A stretch of DNA of 64,000 bases from Nocardioides sp. CFH 31398 (GTDB lineage Bacteria; Actinomycetota; Actinomycetes; Propionibacteriales; Nocardioidaceae), in the NCBI RefSeq assembly GCF_022436705.1, contig NZ_JAKUHT010000001.1, positions 1 to 64,000 of the forward strand, in the 5' to 3' direction. Within the stretch, counting starts at the first letter, position 1. Each line of letters begins with the position of its first letter. A program made the translations under genes and the position numbers. Positions 41,903 to 50,291 of this stretch are shown here, piece by piece. The notes under the pieces are model-generated. The model had not been told where the DNA came from. It did no database searches and saw only the letters and a list, made by a program, of their open reading frames with translations.

Positions 41903-43159
41903 ATGACCACCATCACGAAGAAGCCCGAGAACCCCACCGCCCACCTCACCGAGGCCGACGTCGAGGCCATCGGCGTCGAGCTCGACGCCATCCGTCAGGA
42001 CATCCTCGACGCCCGCGGCGAGAAGGACGCGGCGTACATCCGCCGCATCGTGGACGTGCAGCGCAAGCTCGAGCTCGGCTCGCGCGCCGTCCTGCTCGGC
42101 TCGGCGCTGCCGCCGCTGTGGGTGCTCGGCACGGTCGGCCTCAGCATCTCCAAGATCCTCGAGAACATGGAGATCGGCCACAACGTCATGCACGGCCAGT
42201 GGGACTGGATGCGTGACCCGAAGATCCACTCGACCACGTGGGAGTGGGACAACGCCTCCACCGCCGAGGGCTGGAAGCACTCGCACAACCAGGTCCACCA
42301 CACGTACACGAACATCGTCGGCCAGGACAACGACCTCGGCTACGGCATCATGCGCGTCGACGAGGACCAGAAGTGGGTGCCGCTCTACCTCGCGCAGCCG
42401 CTGTGGAACTTCATCAACGCCTGCTTCTTCGAGTACGGCATCGCGGCGTACGACCTCGAGCTCGGCAAGAACCTGCGCCAGCCGAAGGAGAAGCGCAGCG
42501 AGACGTTCAAGAAGAACGCCCGCAACACGCTGCGCAAGATCCGCAAGCAGGCCACCAAGGACTACGTGGTCAACCCGGCGCTCGCGCTGCCGTTCGGCGC
42601 GTTCCTGCCCGCGCTGGCCGCCAACTTCACCGCGAACCTGGTGCGCAACGTCTGGTCGCACTCCGTGATCATGTGCGGCCACTTCCCCGAGGGCGTCGAG
42701 ACCTTCGAGCGCAACGCGATCCCCGAGAACGAGACGCGCGGCGAGTGGTACGTCCGCCAGATGCTCGGCTCCGCCAACATCTCGGGCTCGAAGTTCATGC
42801 ACCTCATGACGGGCAACCTGTCGCACCAGATCGAGCACCACCTGTTCCCGGACCTGCCGTCGAGCCGGTACGCCGAGATCGCGCCGCGCGTGAAGGCGCT
42901 GTTCGACAAGTACGACCTCAACTACCACTCCGCCCCGCTCCCGCAGCAGGTCGGCAGCGCGTGGCACAAGGTCGTCCGGCTGTCGCTGCCGAACAACTTC
43001 CTCGCCACCACCCACAAGGGCAACCTCGTGGAGCAGGGCAAGCTGCTGTGGGCGATGACGACGGGCGACCGCCGTACGCGCCGGGTCGCCCAGGCCCGCC
43101 TCAACCAGGTGGCCGCCCGTCAGAAGCGCGAGCAGGCCGAGGTCGCCGCGGCCGCCTGA
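41903..43159 (+). CDS. Membrane acyl-CoA desaturase (DesA3-like)
   Basis: A 418-residue fatty-acid desaturase. The three histidine boxes of membrane di-iron desaturases are HNVMHG (about residue 93), HSHNQVHH and HQIEHH. Hydrophobic segments flank them. It introduces a double bond into acyl chains, probably stearoyl or palmitoyl CoA, to adjust membrane fluidity. AGGAGG precedes the ATG. With the reductase upstream and PucR-type regulator it forms a self-contained desaturation unit. It ends 16 nt before a head-to-head repeat pair. Confidence 0.92.
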   Translation: MTTITKKPENPTAHLTEADVEAIGVELDAIRQDILDARGEKDAAYIRRIVDVQRKLELGSRAVLLGSALPPLWVLGTVGLSISKILENMEIGHNVMHGQWDWMRDPKIHSTTWEWDNASTAEGWKHSHNQVHHTYTNIVGQDNDLGYGIMRVDEDQKWVPLYLAQPLWNFINACFFEYGIAAYDLELGKNLRQPKEKRSETFKKNARNTLRKIRKQATKDYVVNPALALPFGAFLPALAANFTANLVRNVWSHSVIMCGHFPEGVETFERNAIPENETRGEWYVRQMLGSANISGSKFMHLMTGNLSHQIEHHLFPDLPSSRYAEIAPRVKALFDKYDLNYHSAPLPQQVGSAWHKVVRLSLPNNFLATTHKGNLVEQGKLLWAMTTGDRRTRRVAQARLNQVAARQKREQAEVAAAA

Positions 43160-43174
43160 GCGCCGACCCACGCT

Positions 43175-43298
43175 GGTCGAGCAGCACGCGAGCGCAGCGA
43201 GCGGCGTCGTCGAGACCCGGTGAGAGATCGATCGGATCCTCACCGGGTCTCGACCCGCGTTCGCGCCTTCGCAAGCTCAGGCGCGCGCTCGCTCGACC
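43175..43298. repeat. Second head-to-head repeat pair with perfect 16-bp stem
   Basis: The left copy runs from GGTCGAGCAGC to GTCGAGACC, the right copy is inverted (GGTCTCGAC to GCTCGACC). At the junction, GTCGAGACCCGGTGAG (43209-43224) and CTCACCGGGTCTCGAC (43239-43254) are perfect complements around a 14-nt loop. It separates the convergent desaturase and LLM genes; the rest of the gap to 43338 is GC-rich sequence with a small CGCGACC/GGTCGCG hairpin. Confidence 0.75.
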
Positions 43299-43338
43299 TG
43301 CGCCGCGTCGCGACCTCGCGAGCTCGGTCGCGGCGGCT

Positions 43339-44355
43339 TCACCGCCAGCCGAGGCCCGGAGCGACGTGCTCCACGACGGACTCCAGCAGGTGGGCGTTGT
43401 AGTCGACGCCCAGCTGGTTCGGGACCGTGAGCAGCAGCGTGTCCGCGGCCGCGACGGCCTCGTCCTCGGCGAGCTGGCGGACCAGCGCGTCGGGCTCCCC
43501 GGCGTACGTCTTGCCGAAGCGGGCGATCCCGCCGTCGATGTAGCCAACCTGGTCGTTGCCGCCGGCGGTGCCGAAGTACGCCCGGTCGGTGTCGTCGACG
43601 ATCGGGAAGATGCTGCGGCTGACCGAGACGCGCGGCTCCCAGTCGTGACCGGCCTCGGCCCACGCGGTGCGGAACCGGGCGATCTGCTCGGCCTGCAGCT
43701 GGTGGAACGGGACGCCGGTGTCCTCCGAGAGCAGCGTCGAGCTCATGAGGTTCATGCCCTGCTGCGCGGTCCACTCGGCGGTCGCGCGGGTGCCGGCGCC
43801 CCACCAGATCCGCCGACGCAGGCCGGGGGAGTGCGGCTCGATGCGCAGCAGCCCGCCCGGGTTGGGGAACATCGGGCGCGGGTTGGGCTCGGCGAAACCC
43901 TCACCCCTCAGCACCTCGAGCAGCTCGCGGGTGTGCTCGCGCGCCATCGCCGCGTGGTCGCCGTCCGCCGGCTCGAAGCCGAAGTAGCGGAACCCGTCGA
44001 CGACCTGCTCCGGCGATCCGCGGCTGATGCCGAGCTGGAGCCGGCCGCCCGAGATGAGGTCGGCGGCGCCGGCGTCCTCAGCCATGCGCAGCGGGTTCTC
44101 GTAGCGCATGTCGATCACGCCGGTGCCGAGCTCGATCCGCGAGGTGCGGGCGGCCATCGCCGCGAGCAGCGGGTACGGCGAGGCGAGCTGTCGGGCGAAG
44201 TGGTGCACGCGGACGTAGGCGCCGTCCACGCCGAGCTCCTCGGCCGCGACGGCCAGCTCGACGGTCTGGAGCAGCGCATCGGACGCCGTCCGCACCGCGG
44301 AGTGCGGCGACGGCGTCCAGTGGCCGAAGTTCAGGAAGCCGATGTTCTTCTTCAT
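43339..44355 (-). CDS. LLM-class flavin-dependent oxidoreductase
   Basis: A 338-residue bacterial luciferase-like monooxygenase. Family features: RVHHFARQ near residue 50, SGGRLQLGISRGSPEQV after it, and LMSSTLLSEDTG further on. Members use FMNH2 or F420 to oxidise small molecules; the substrate and cofactor are not predictable. ATG 44355; TACTGT lies 9 nt upstream. The upstream gap (44356-44569) is filled by the 32-bp repeat triplets. Confidence 0.85.
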   Translation of the reverse strand: MKKNIGFLNFGHWTPSPHSAVRTASDALLQTVELAVAAEELGVDGAYVRVHHFARQLASPYPLLAAMAARTSRIELGTGVIDMRYENPLRMAEDAGAADLISGGRLQLGISRGSPEQVVDGFRYFGFEPADGDHAAMAREHTRELLEVLRGEGFAEPNPRPMFPNPGGLLRIEPHSPGLRRRIWWGAGTRATAEWTAQQGMNLMSSTLLSEDTGVPFHQLQAEQIARFRTAWAEAGHDWEPRVSVSRSIFPIVDDTDRAYFGTAGGNDQVGYIDGGIARFGKTYAGEPDALVRQLAEDEAVAAADTLLLTVPNQLGVDYNAHLLESVVEHVAPGLGWR

Positions 44356-44387
44356 GGTGCGAGAACAGTAGTTGATACGTCACCATT

Positions 44388-44483
44388 CCCCGAGTCGGCC
44401 CGAACGCGTGCCTGGGGTACGCCGAGTCGGCCCGAACGCATTTCTGGGGGACGCCGAGTCGGCCCGGACGCATGTCTGGGGGA
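44388..44483 (-). repeat. 32-bp periodic element, triplet 1 (minus orientation)
   Basis: Cores CGCCGAGTCGGCCCGAA or near matches begin at 44388, 44420 and 44452, exactly 32 bases apart, each followed by about 15 variable bases. Located 32 nt upstream of the LLM gene start. Confidence 0.8.
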
Positions 44484-44488
44484 CGCCG

Positions 44489-44569
44489 TTGGCGCCGCCT
44501 CGGCGGTCTCGGGGGCGTGCTTCGGGCCGACTCGGCGGTCTGGATGGAATCGTTCGGGCCGACTGGGCG
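44489..44569 (+). repeat. 32-bp periodic element, triplet 2 (plus orientation)
   Basis: Cores at 44489 (three mismatches), 44521 and 44553 (TTCGGGCCGACTCGGCG and a G variant), again exactly 32 apart. The last core ends at the base before the stop codon (44570) of the SARP gene. Confidence 0.75.
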
Positions 44570-47500
44570 TCAAGGGCGTCGCCGCACCAGCCCCGCCCCC
44601 GGCATCGCGGCCGCCGCCCCGGCGTGGCGGAGTGCGGCCGCGTCGTCGCCACGGGCCGCCGCCAGCAGGGCGAGGTAGTGGTCGACCGGGCCGAGCGCGA
44701 GGGCGCCGTTGAGGGTCAGCGCGAGGTGCCCGGCCCACGGGGCGAGGTCGTCGTGCAGGCGGTCGAGGAGGTCGTCGCGGCCCAGCCGGACGGCGAGCCA
44801 CGACCGCAGCGCCGTGCGGTACAGCCAGGTGGCGTCGCGCTCCCAGTCCGAGGGGTCCCACAGCGCGCGAGCCGCGTCCACGTCACCCGCGTCGACGAGG
44901 GTGCAGACGAGGATGTCGTTGAGCTCGCGGGGCAGCCGCGGGACCTGCGCCCGGGCGGCGGGGAGCAGCGCGGAGGCGTCCCCGGCGGCGAAGGCGACGG
45001 TGAACCCCGCCCACAGCTCGATCTGCGGGCCGTTGGGGTCGCCGGCCAGCGTGATCTGACGGCAGACGGCGTCGAAGGTGGCGCGGGCGGCGTCCAGGCG
45101 GTCGGCCAGCAGGTCGTCCGTCGCGCCGAGGACGGCGTCGACGAGCAGCATCTCGCCCAGCTGCCCGGGGGTGCTCACCCGCAGCGCCTCGCGGGCGTGG
45201 CCGCGGGCGGCCTCGCGGTCGCCCGCCCGCAGCGCCGCCGACTGGAGCATGAGGTGGCCCGCGGCCTCGTAGCCGTCGAGCCCCGCGGCGGCCGCCACCT
45301 CCACGAGCCGGCTCGCCAGCGCGGGCAGGAAGACGGCGTCGCGGGCGAAGGTCGAGAGGTACTGCGCGTTGAGGGCGCGGCACAGCCGCTCGGGGTCGTC
45401 GAGCCGCTCGGCGACGCGCAGGGCCTCGTCCGCGGCGGGGACGAGGAGCTCCAGGCCGCCGGGGTCGCACTCGAGCGCCATCGCGCAGAGCAGCTCGACC
45501 CTCAGGCCGTCGTCCTGGGCGCCGCCGAGGTCGGCGAGCAGCGAGGAGATCTCGACGACGGCGGCCTCGTAGGAGACGTCGACCGGGCGCCGCGACCACA
45601 GCACGGGTGCCGCCCAGCTCCAGGCCAGCGCGACGTCGCGCGGGGTGCCGTGCGCCCGAGCCTCGGCGAGGGCGAGCTCGCGCTCCGCCCGCGCCGCCAG
45701 CGTGTCGCCGGAGCGTGCGAGGGCCCGCACGAGGTCCCGCCGTACGGCGAACCGGGCGGTGCGGGGAGCGCCGGACAGCTCGAGCGCCCGCAGCGCGGCG
45801 CGCAGGTGGACGACGGCGGCGGCGTCGCCAGCCCGTTCCGCGGCGGCCAGCAGGTGCGGCAGAGCCCGGTCGGCGGTGCGCCGGTCGAGGGCGGCGGCCG
45901 CGTGGTGGGCGAGCTCCTCGACCGCGTCGGGCCGGTCGCGCTCGAGGACGGCGACCGCCGCCCGGTGGAGCCGCTGGCGGCGCAGCGGCGCGAGCAGGTC
46001 GGCGAAGGTCTCCGCGACGAGGGCGTGCACGAAGCGCAGGTCGCCGGGCTCCTCGCTGACGACCAGGCCGGCGACCAGCGCGGCGTCGAGGTGGTCGGCG
46101 ACCTCGTCCTCACCCAGCCCGCTCCAGTCCTCCTCGAGCGCCACGACCAGGTCCAGGTCGATGTCGCGGCCCAGGAGGGCGGCGCGGGAGAGCACCTCGA
46201 CGGTCGCCTCGGGCAGGCGGAGCAGACGGCGGCGCAGGAGGTCGCGGATGGCGACGGGCAGCGCCTCGGCCGCGCCGGGGCCCTCGGCGGCGACCAGCGT
46301 GCCGAGCTGCCGCAGGAACAGGGGGTTCCCGGCGGCCCGGTCGACGAGGCGTCGCCAGACACGGTCGGGGAGGTCGACCTCGACGTGCTCGGCGAGCAGG
46401 GCCCGTGCGTCGCGGTCACCGAGCCCGCCCACCGACAGGCGCTCCAGGGTGCGGTCGGTGGTGACCGCGAGGGTGGCGGCGAGGTCGCGGCCGACCTCGT
46501 GGCTGCGGTAGGTCGCGACGACGAGGACCGGGACGTCGGACTGCACCAGGTGGCGCAGCACCTGCAGCGACAGCTCGTCGGCGCGGTGGACGTCCTCCAC
46601 GCCCGCGACGACGGTGCGCCCACCCTCGGCGAGCGGGTCGATGGCGTCGGCGACGGTCGCGGCGAGGGTGAAGGCGTCGGGGGAGCCCGCGGTGGAGTCC
46701 GCCTCGACCCCGAGGGCGTCGAGCACCTCGTGCCACGCCCAGCCCGGTGGCGTCCCCGCCATCTCGGAGCAGCGTCCGCGGGCGACGGCCCAGCCCGGCC
46801 GCCCGGCGAGCCCGGCGCAGAAGGCGTCGAGCAGGGTGGACTTGCCGAACCCGGCGTCGCCGTCCACCCACACGACGCCTCCGCGGCGCTCGGTGCGGAC
46901 GACGTCCGCGGCCGCGTCCAGGTGCGCGAGCTCCGTCTCGCGACCCACCAGGGCGCGGTCCGCGGCGGGCGACGCCGGCGGCGTCGCCGGGACGACGGCC
47001 GGGGGCGCCGCGGCCTCCGGGGCGGGGGGCGGAGGCGTCGGTGGGGCCGCGAGGTGGTCGGCCTGCTGGAGGATGTCGGTCTCGAGCCGGCGCAGGCCGG
47101 GGCCGGGGTCGAGCCCGAGCTCGTCGGCGAGCCGCTCGCGCAGGGCCGCGAGCGCGCCGAGCGCGTCGGCCTGGCGGCCGGCGGCGTACAGACCGCGGGC
47201 GAGCAGGCCGACCGCCTCCTCCCGCAACGGGTGCGCCCGGACGTGACCCTCCAGGTCGGCCACGGTGTCGGCGGCGCGACCGAGCCGCAGCGCCGCCGCG
47301 GCCCGCAGCTCCACGGCGGTCGAGCGGAGGTCGGTCAGGCGGGCGGCCTCGGTGGCGGCCCACTCCTCGTCGGCGTACTCGGCGAACGGCTCGTCGCGCC
47401 ACAGGGCGAGGGCCTCCTCGGCGAGGGCGAGCGCGGCGGCGGGGTCCGGGTGGGCGACGGCGCCGGCGCGGCGCAGCAGCGCGGCGAAGTGCCAGGTGTC

Positions 47501-47809
47501 GACGGCGCCCTCGGGCAGCGTCAGCGCGTAGCCGGGCGGCGCGCTGACCAGCACCTGGGCGGGCTGGCGCGGCTTGCGACCGGGCTCGAGCGCGGACCGC
47601 AGCCGGGACACGTAGGCCTGCAGGGCGCCGGTCGCGCTGGGCGGTGGCTCGCCGGACCAGACCTCGTCGAGCAGGCGGTCGGTCGAGACCGTCCTGCCCC
47701 CGGCCGCCGCCAGCATCCCGACGACGGAGCGCTGGCGGCGGCCGCCGAGGTCGACGGGGGCGCCGTCGATCGTCGCGCGCACGGTGCCGAAGCACGCGAG
47801 GTGCAGCAT
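44570..47809 (-). CDS. AfsR/SARP-type regulator with BTAD and ATPase domains
   Basis: A 1079-residue regulator. The N-terminal OmpR-like winged helix (about 1-95, GGRRQRSVVGMLAAAGGRTV), the BTAD (about 100-245), a Pro/Ala linker, then a P-loop ATPase with DGDAGFGKST and, near its C-terminal half, a long helical region resembling TPR. SARP proteins activate secondary-metabolite or developmental genes by binding direct repeats. It is translated from ATG 47809 with GGAGG upstream, 28 nt after the RCC1-protein stop, and is thus likely in the same operon. The 32-bp triplets near its own target genes are candidate binding sites. Confidence 0.88.
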   Translation of the reverse strand: MLHLACFGTVRATIDGAPVDLGGRRQRSVVGMLAAAGGRTVSTDRLLDEVWSGEPPPSATGALQAYVSRLRSALEPGRKPRQPAQVLVSAPPGYALTLPEGAVDTWHFAALLRRAGAVAHPDPAAALALAEEALALWRDEPFAEYADEEWAATEAARLTDLRSTAVELRAAAALRLGRAADTVADLEGHVRAHPLREEAVGLLARGLYAAGRQADALGALAALRERLADELGLDPGPGLRRLETDILQQADHLAAPPTPPPPAPEAAAPPAVVPATPPASPAADRALVGRETELAHLDAAADVVRTERRGGVVWVDGDAGFGKSTLLDAFCAGLAGRPGWAVARGRCSEMAGTPPGWAWHEVLDALGVEADSTAGSPDAFTLAATVADAIDPLAEGGRTVVAGVEDVHRADELSLQVLRHLVQSDVPVLVVATYRSHEVGRDLAATLAVTTDRTLERLSVGGLGDRDARALLAEHVEVDLPDRVWRRLVDRAAGNPLFLRQLGTLVAAEGPGAAEALPVAIRDLLRRRLLRLPEATVEVLSRAALLGRDIDLDLVVALEEDWSGLGEDEVADHLDAALVAGLVVSEEPGDLRFVHALVAETFADLLAPLRRQRLHRAAVAVLERDRPDAVEELAHHAAAALDRRTADRALPHLLAAAERAGDAAAVVHLRAALRALELSGAPRTARFAVRRDLVRALARSGDTLAARAERELALAEARAHGTPRDVALAWSWAAPVLWSRRPVDVSYEAAVVEISSLLADLGGAQDDGLRVELLCAMALECDPGGLELLVPAADEALRVAERLDDPERLCRALNAQYLSTFARDAVFLPALASRLVEVAAAAGLDGYEAAGHLMLQSAALRAGDREAARGHAREALRVSTPGQLGEMLLVDAVLGATDDLLADRLDAARATFDAVCRQITLAGDPNGPQIELWAGFTVAFAAGDASALLPAARAQVPRLPRELNDILVCTLVDAGDVDAARALWDPSDWERDATWLYRTALRSWLAVRLGRDDLLDRLHDDLAPWAGHLALTLNGALALGPVDHYLALLAAARGDDAAALRHAGAAAAMPGAGLVRRRP

Positions 47810-47837
47810 GACTCGTCCCCCTCCCCGGGCGGTGCTC

Positions 47838-49166
47838 TCAGCGCTTCGTGATCCTCACCGACTCGACCGCGGACGTCGAGGACGCGACCAGGTCGGTGCC
47901 GGCGTAGCGCGCTCTGAGGCGGTGGGTGCCCACGGACAGGCCCCGCAGGACGGCGCGGCCCGCGGCGCCGGCGCCGTCCGCGCGCAGGGCCACGGTGGCC
48001 ACGCGGCGGGAGCCGTCGAGCAGGGTGGCGGAGCCCGAGGTGGCGCCGGTGAGGCGGACCGTGACCGTGACGGGACGGCCCTGGCGCTGCGTCGCCGGGG
48101 CGGACACCGTGACCCGGCTCGCGGTCCTCGGCAGCCGGTGCAGGACGAGCTCGTGGCGCCCGCCGGCGGCGATGCCGACGAAGGGCGCGTGCCGCGCGAC
48201 GGTGCCCGGGACGGGCTCCGCCGTGTCGCCCCAGGTGAAGACCCTCCCGGTGTCGCTGAGGGCCATGGCGATCTCCGAGCCGAGGGAGATGTCGACGATG
48301 CGGTGCTCCGCGAGCCACGCCGGCACGGACACGGTGCCGGTGCCGTCGTCGCCCCAGCCGTGGACGCGGCCGTCGTCGGTGAGGGCGAGCGAGGCGAAGC
48401 CGTACGCCTCGACGTCCACGACGCCGGCGTCGGCGCCGCGGATCTCCTCGGGGGGCAGGACCTGCCCGCGCACGTTCGAGCCCCAGCCCAGGACCTGGCC
48501 GGAAGCGGTCGCCGCCAGCGAGTGGCGGGCCCCGGCCGCGACGTCCACGGCCTGCTCGGTGCCACCGGGTTCGAGGACGGCGGGGACGTCCAGCTGGCCC
48601 TCGTCGACGTCCCCGTACCGGCCCACGGCGCCCCAGGCTTCCACCGAGCCGTCGGTGAGGACGGCGAGCGAGTGGTAGCGCCCGGCAGCGACGTGGGTGA
48701 CGGGGCCGAGGCCAGCGGGGACGTCGAGCTGGCCCTCGTCGGTCTCTCGTCCACCGCCCCACGCGACGACGTCCCCGGCGGCGGTGAGGGCGAGCGAGTG
48801 GTGCTCGCCGGCGTCGACGGCGACCACACGGGTGGTGCCGTCCGTGAGGGCGGCGGGCGGGCTGCTCTGGCCGTAGAAGTCGTCACCCCACGCGGTGACC
48901 CGCCCGCTGCGGCTCAGGGCGATCGAGTTGTCGTCCCCGGCGGAGATCGCGACGAGGTCGGTGGTGGCCAGGGAGCGGGGCCGGCTGGACTGGCCGGAGT
49001 CGAAGCCGCCCCAGCCGGCGACGGTGGTGCGGTCGGTGTACTCAGGCGCGGCGGCCGCACGGGTGTCGGTCGCGGTGGCGCCGGTGGCCGTGGCGGGGGC
49101 GCAGGGGCCGGCCACGAGCCCCGCGGCGAGGCCGAGGGTGAGCAGGCGGAGGACGGGCGTGGGCAT
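47838..49166 (-). CDS. Secreted RCC1-repeat (beta-propeller) protein
   Basis: A 442-residue exported protein. The signal peptide (MPTPVLRLLTLGLAAG...) ends near ATATG. About six to seven RCC1-type blades follow (VTAWGDD, VVAWGGG, VEAWGAV, VLGWGSN, VHGWGDD and VFTWGD each open with W-G and are followed by ISAGD/VAAGRYHSLA-type strands). The last 90 residues form an Ig-like domain with a Thr-rich SRVTVSAPAT start. Function of bacterial secreted RCC1 proteins is unknown. The ATG is preceded by GGAAGG. It is the first gene of a likely operon with the SARP regulator. Confidence 0.87.
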   Translation of the reverse strand: MPTPVLRLLTLGLAAGLVAGPCAPATATGATATDTRAAAAPEYTDRTTVAGWGGFDSGQSSRPRSLATTDLVAISAGDDNSIALSRSGRVTAWGDDFYGQSSPPAALTDGTTRVVAVDAGEHHSLALTAAGDVVAWGGGRETDEGQLDVPAGLGPVTHVAAGRYHSLAVLTDGSVEAWGAVGRYGDVDEGQLDVPAVLEPGGTEQAVDVAAGARHSLAATASGQVLGWGSNVRGQVLPPEEIRGADAGVVDVEAYGFASLALTDDGRVHGWGDDGTGTVSVPAWLAEHRIVDISLGSEIAMALSDTGRVFTWGDTAEPVPGTVARHAPFVGIAAGGRHELVLHRLPRTASRVTVSAPATQRQGRPVTVTVRLTGATSGSATLLDGSRRVATVALRADGAGAAGRAVLRGLSVGTHRLRARYAGTDLVASSTSAVESVRITKR

Positions 49167-49210
49167 GACAGGTCCTTCCAGCGGGCCCGTGGCCCGGCGG
49201 TGAGTGGAAG

Positions 49211-49306
49211 CTCGGGCCGACTGGGCGGCCCTGGGGAGGGGGTTCGGGCCGACTGGGCGGCCCTGGGGAGGGGGTTCGGGCCGACTGGGCGGCCCTGGGA
49301 GGGTGG
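49211..49306 (+). repeat. 32-bp periodic element, triplet 3
   Basis: Cores (c/T)TCGGGCCGACTGGGCG begin at 49211, 49243 and 49275, exactly 32 bases apart; here even the spacers are almost identical (CCCTGGGGAGGGGG). The triplet is upstream of the RCC1 gene start (49166) and downstream of the GNAT gene. Confidence 0.8.
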
Positions 49307-49320
49307 AGGGTCGACGCGGC

Positions 49321-50247
49321 TCAGAGGTCGACGGCGCGGTTGACCCAGCTGGAGCTGACGCGCATGCCGACCCTCTCGTAGAGGCCGAGCGCGCCGGTGC
49401 GGCTGTCGGTGGAGAGCGACGAGCGGACGGCGCCGTGCGCGCGGCCGAGGGCGAAGGCGTCGACGAGGAGCGCCTGACCGAGGCCGAGACCGCGCCGGTC
49501 GTGGCGGACGGCGACGCGGTGGACGTGGGCCTCCCGCGCGCCCTCGGGTCCGCCCAGGGTGACGTGGACGGCCCCGACGGCGGCGCCGTCGGCGTCGAGC
49601 AGCACCCGCAGGTTCCAGGGCTCGGAGCCGTCCCGGCCGACGGTGGTCGAGGCGAAGTCGTCGTACGTCTGGCGCTCGCGCTCGGACCACTCGAGGAAGG
49701 CGTCCTCGAGGACCGTCCACGCGGCGCGGACGTGTGCCTCGTCGTCGGCGTCCCGGAGCCGGTGCCCCGTGGGCAGCGGACGGTCCGGGATCGCCCCGCC
49801 GGGCGGGAGGTCGAGGATCCACGAGGTCCACCGGACGCGGTAGCCCTGCGCCTCCATGAAGCGGTCGGCGGGGCTGCCCTCGGGGGCCGGCATGCCGATC
49901 ACGGTCGAGCCGGCGGCCCGGGCCCGTTCGCGCAGCCACCGGGCGAGGGCGGTGCCGATCCCACGGCCGTGGTGGTCGGGGTGGACGCCGACCTCGACCC
50001 GGTCGGGGTCCGTGAGCTCGGCGAACGCGACCAGGCGCTCGCCGTCCAGGACGCCGAGCGACAGCGACGCCAGGTCGTGGCTGGGGCGCTGCCAGTCGGC
50101 GAGGACGTCGGCGGTCTCGATCTCGGAGGTCCCGATCGCGAGGAGCTCCTCCGCCGCCACGACCTCCGTGACCGCCTCGGCGTCCTCGAGCCGCAGCGGC
50201 CGGTGGTGGAGCCCGGCGGGCAGGCCGACGAGCGGCGGGGTGCTCAC
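49321..50247 (-). CDS. Double-domain GNAT acetyltransferase
   Basis: A 308-residue protein with two tandem GNAT modules: the first has VGVHPDHHGRGIGTALARWL (about residues 100-120), the second HRVAVRHDRRGLGLGQALL (about 240-262) and NRTGALGLYERVGMRV-like end. The layout recalls mycothiol synthase MshD, but the motifs near the active site do not match closely, so it is left as a general GNAT protein. Its start GTG 50247 has TACGGT 8 nt upstream. It follows the hemerythrin gene on the same strand by 44 nt. Confidence 0.82.
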   Translation of the reverse strand: MSTPPLVGLPAGLHHRPLRLEDAEAVTEVVAAEELLAIGTSEIETADVLADWQRPSHDLASLSLGVLDGERLVAFAELTDPDRVEVGVHPDHHGRGIGTALARWLRERARAAGSTVIGMPAPEGSPADRFMEAQGYRVRWTSWILDLPPGGAIPDRPLPTGHRLRDADDEAHVRAAWTVLEDAFLEWSERERQTYDDFASTTVGRDGSEPWNLRVLLDADGAAVGAVHVTLGGPEGAREAHVHRVAVRHDRRGLGLGQALLVDAFALGRAHGAVRSSLSTDSRTGALGLYERVGMRVSSSWVNRAVDL

Positions 50248-50291
50248 GGCACCTGACCGTAGGAGACCGGGCGGGGGCGGGACCAGGGTCG

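Noticed and set aside
44372..47851. A roughly 1150-codon open frame on the plus strand opposite the SARP gene
   Set aside because: Its translation is an Arg/Gly/Val/Glu-rich shadow with no domain, while the minus strand encodes a complete BTAD/ATPase protein.
44388..49306. The 17+15 base elements as a small CRISPR
   Set aside because: Repeats and spacers are too short, the right-hand spacers are nearly identical, and there are no cas genes.
49321..50247. Double GNAT as mycothiol synthase MshD
   Set aside because: The two-domain size fits, but the second domain lacks the conserved MshD tail pattern as I know it; left as a general GNAT protein.
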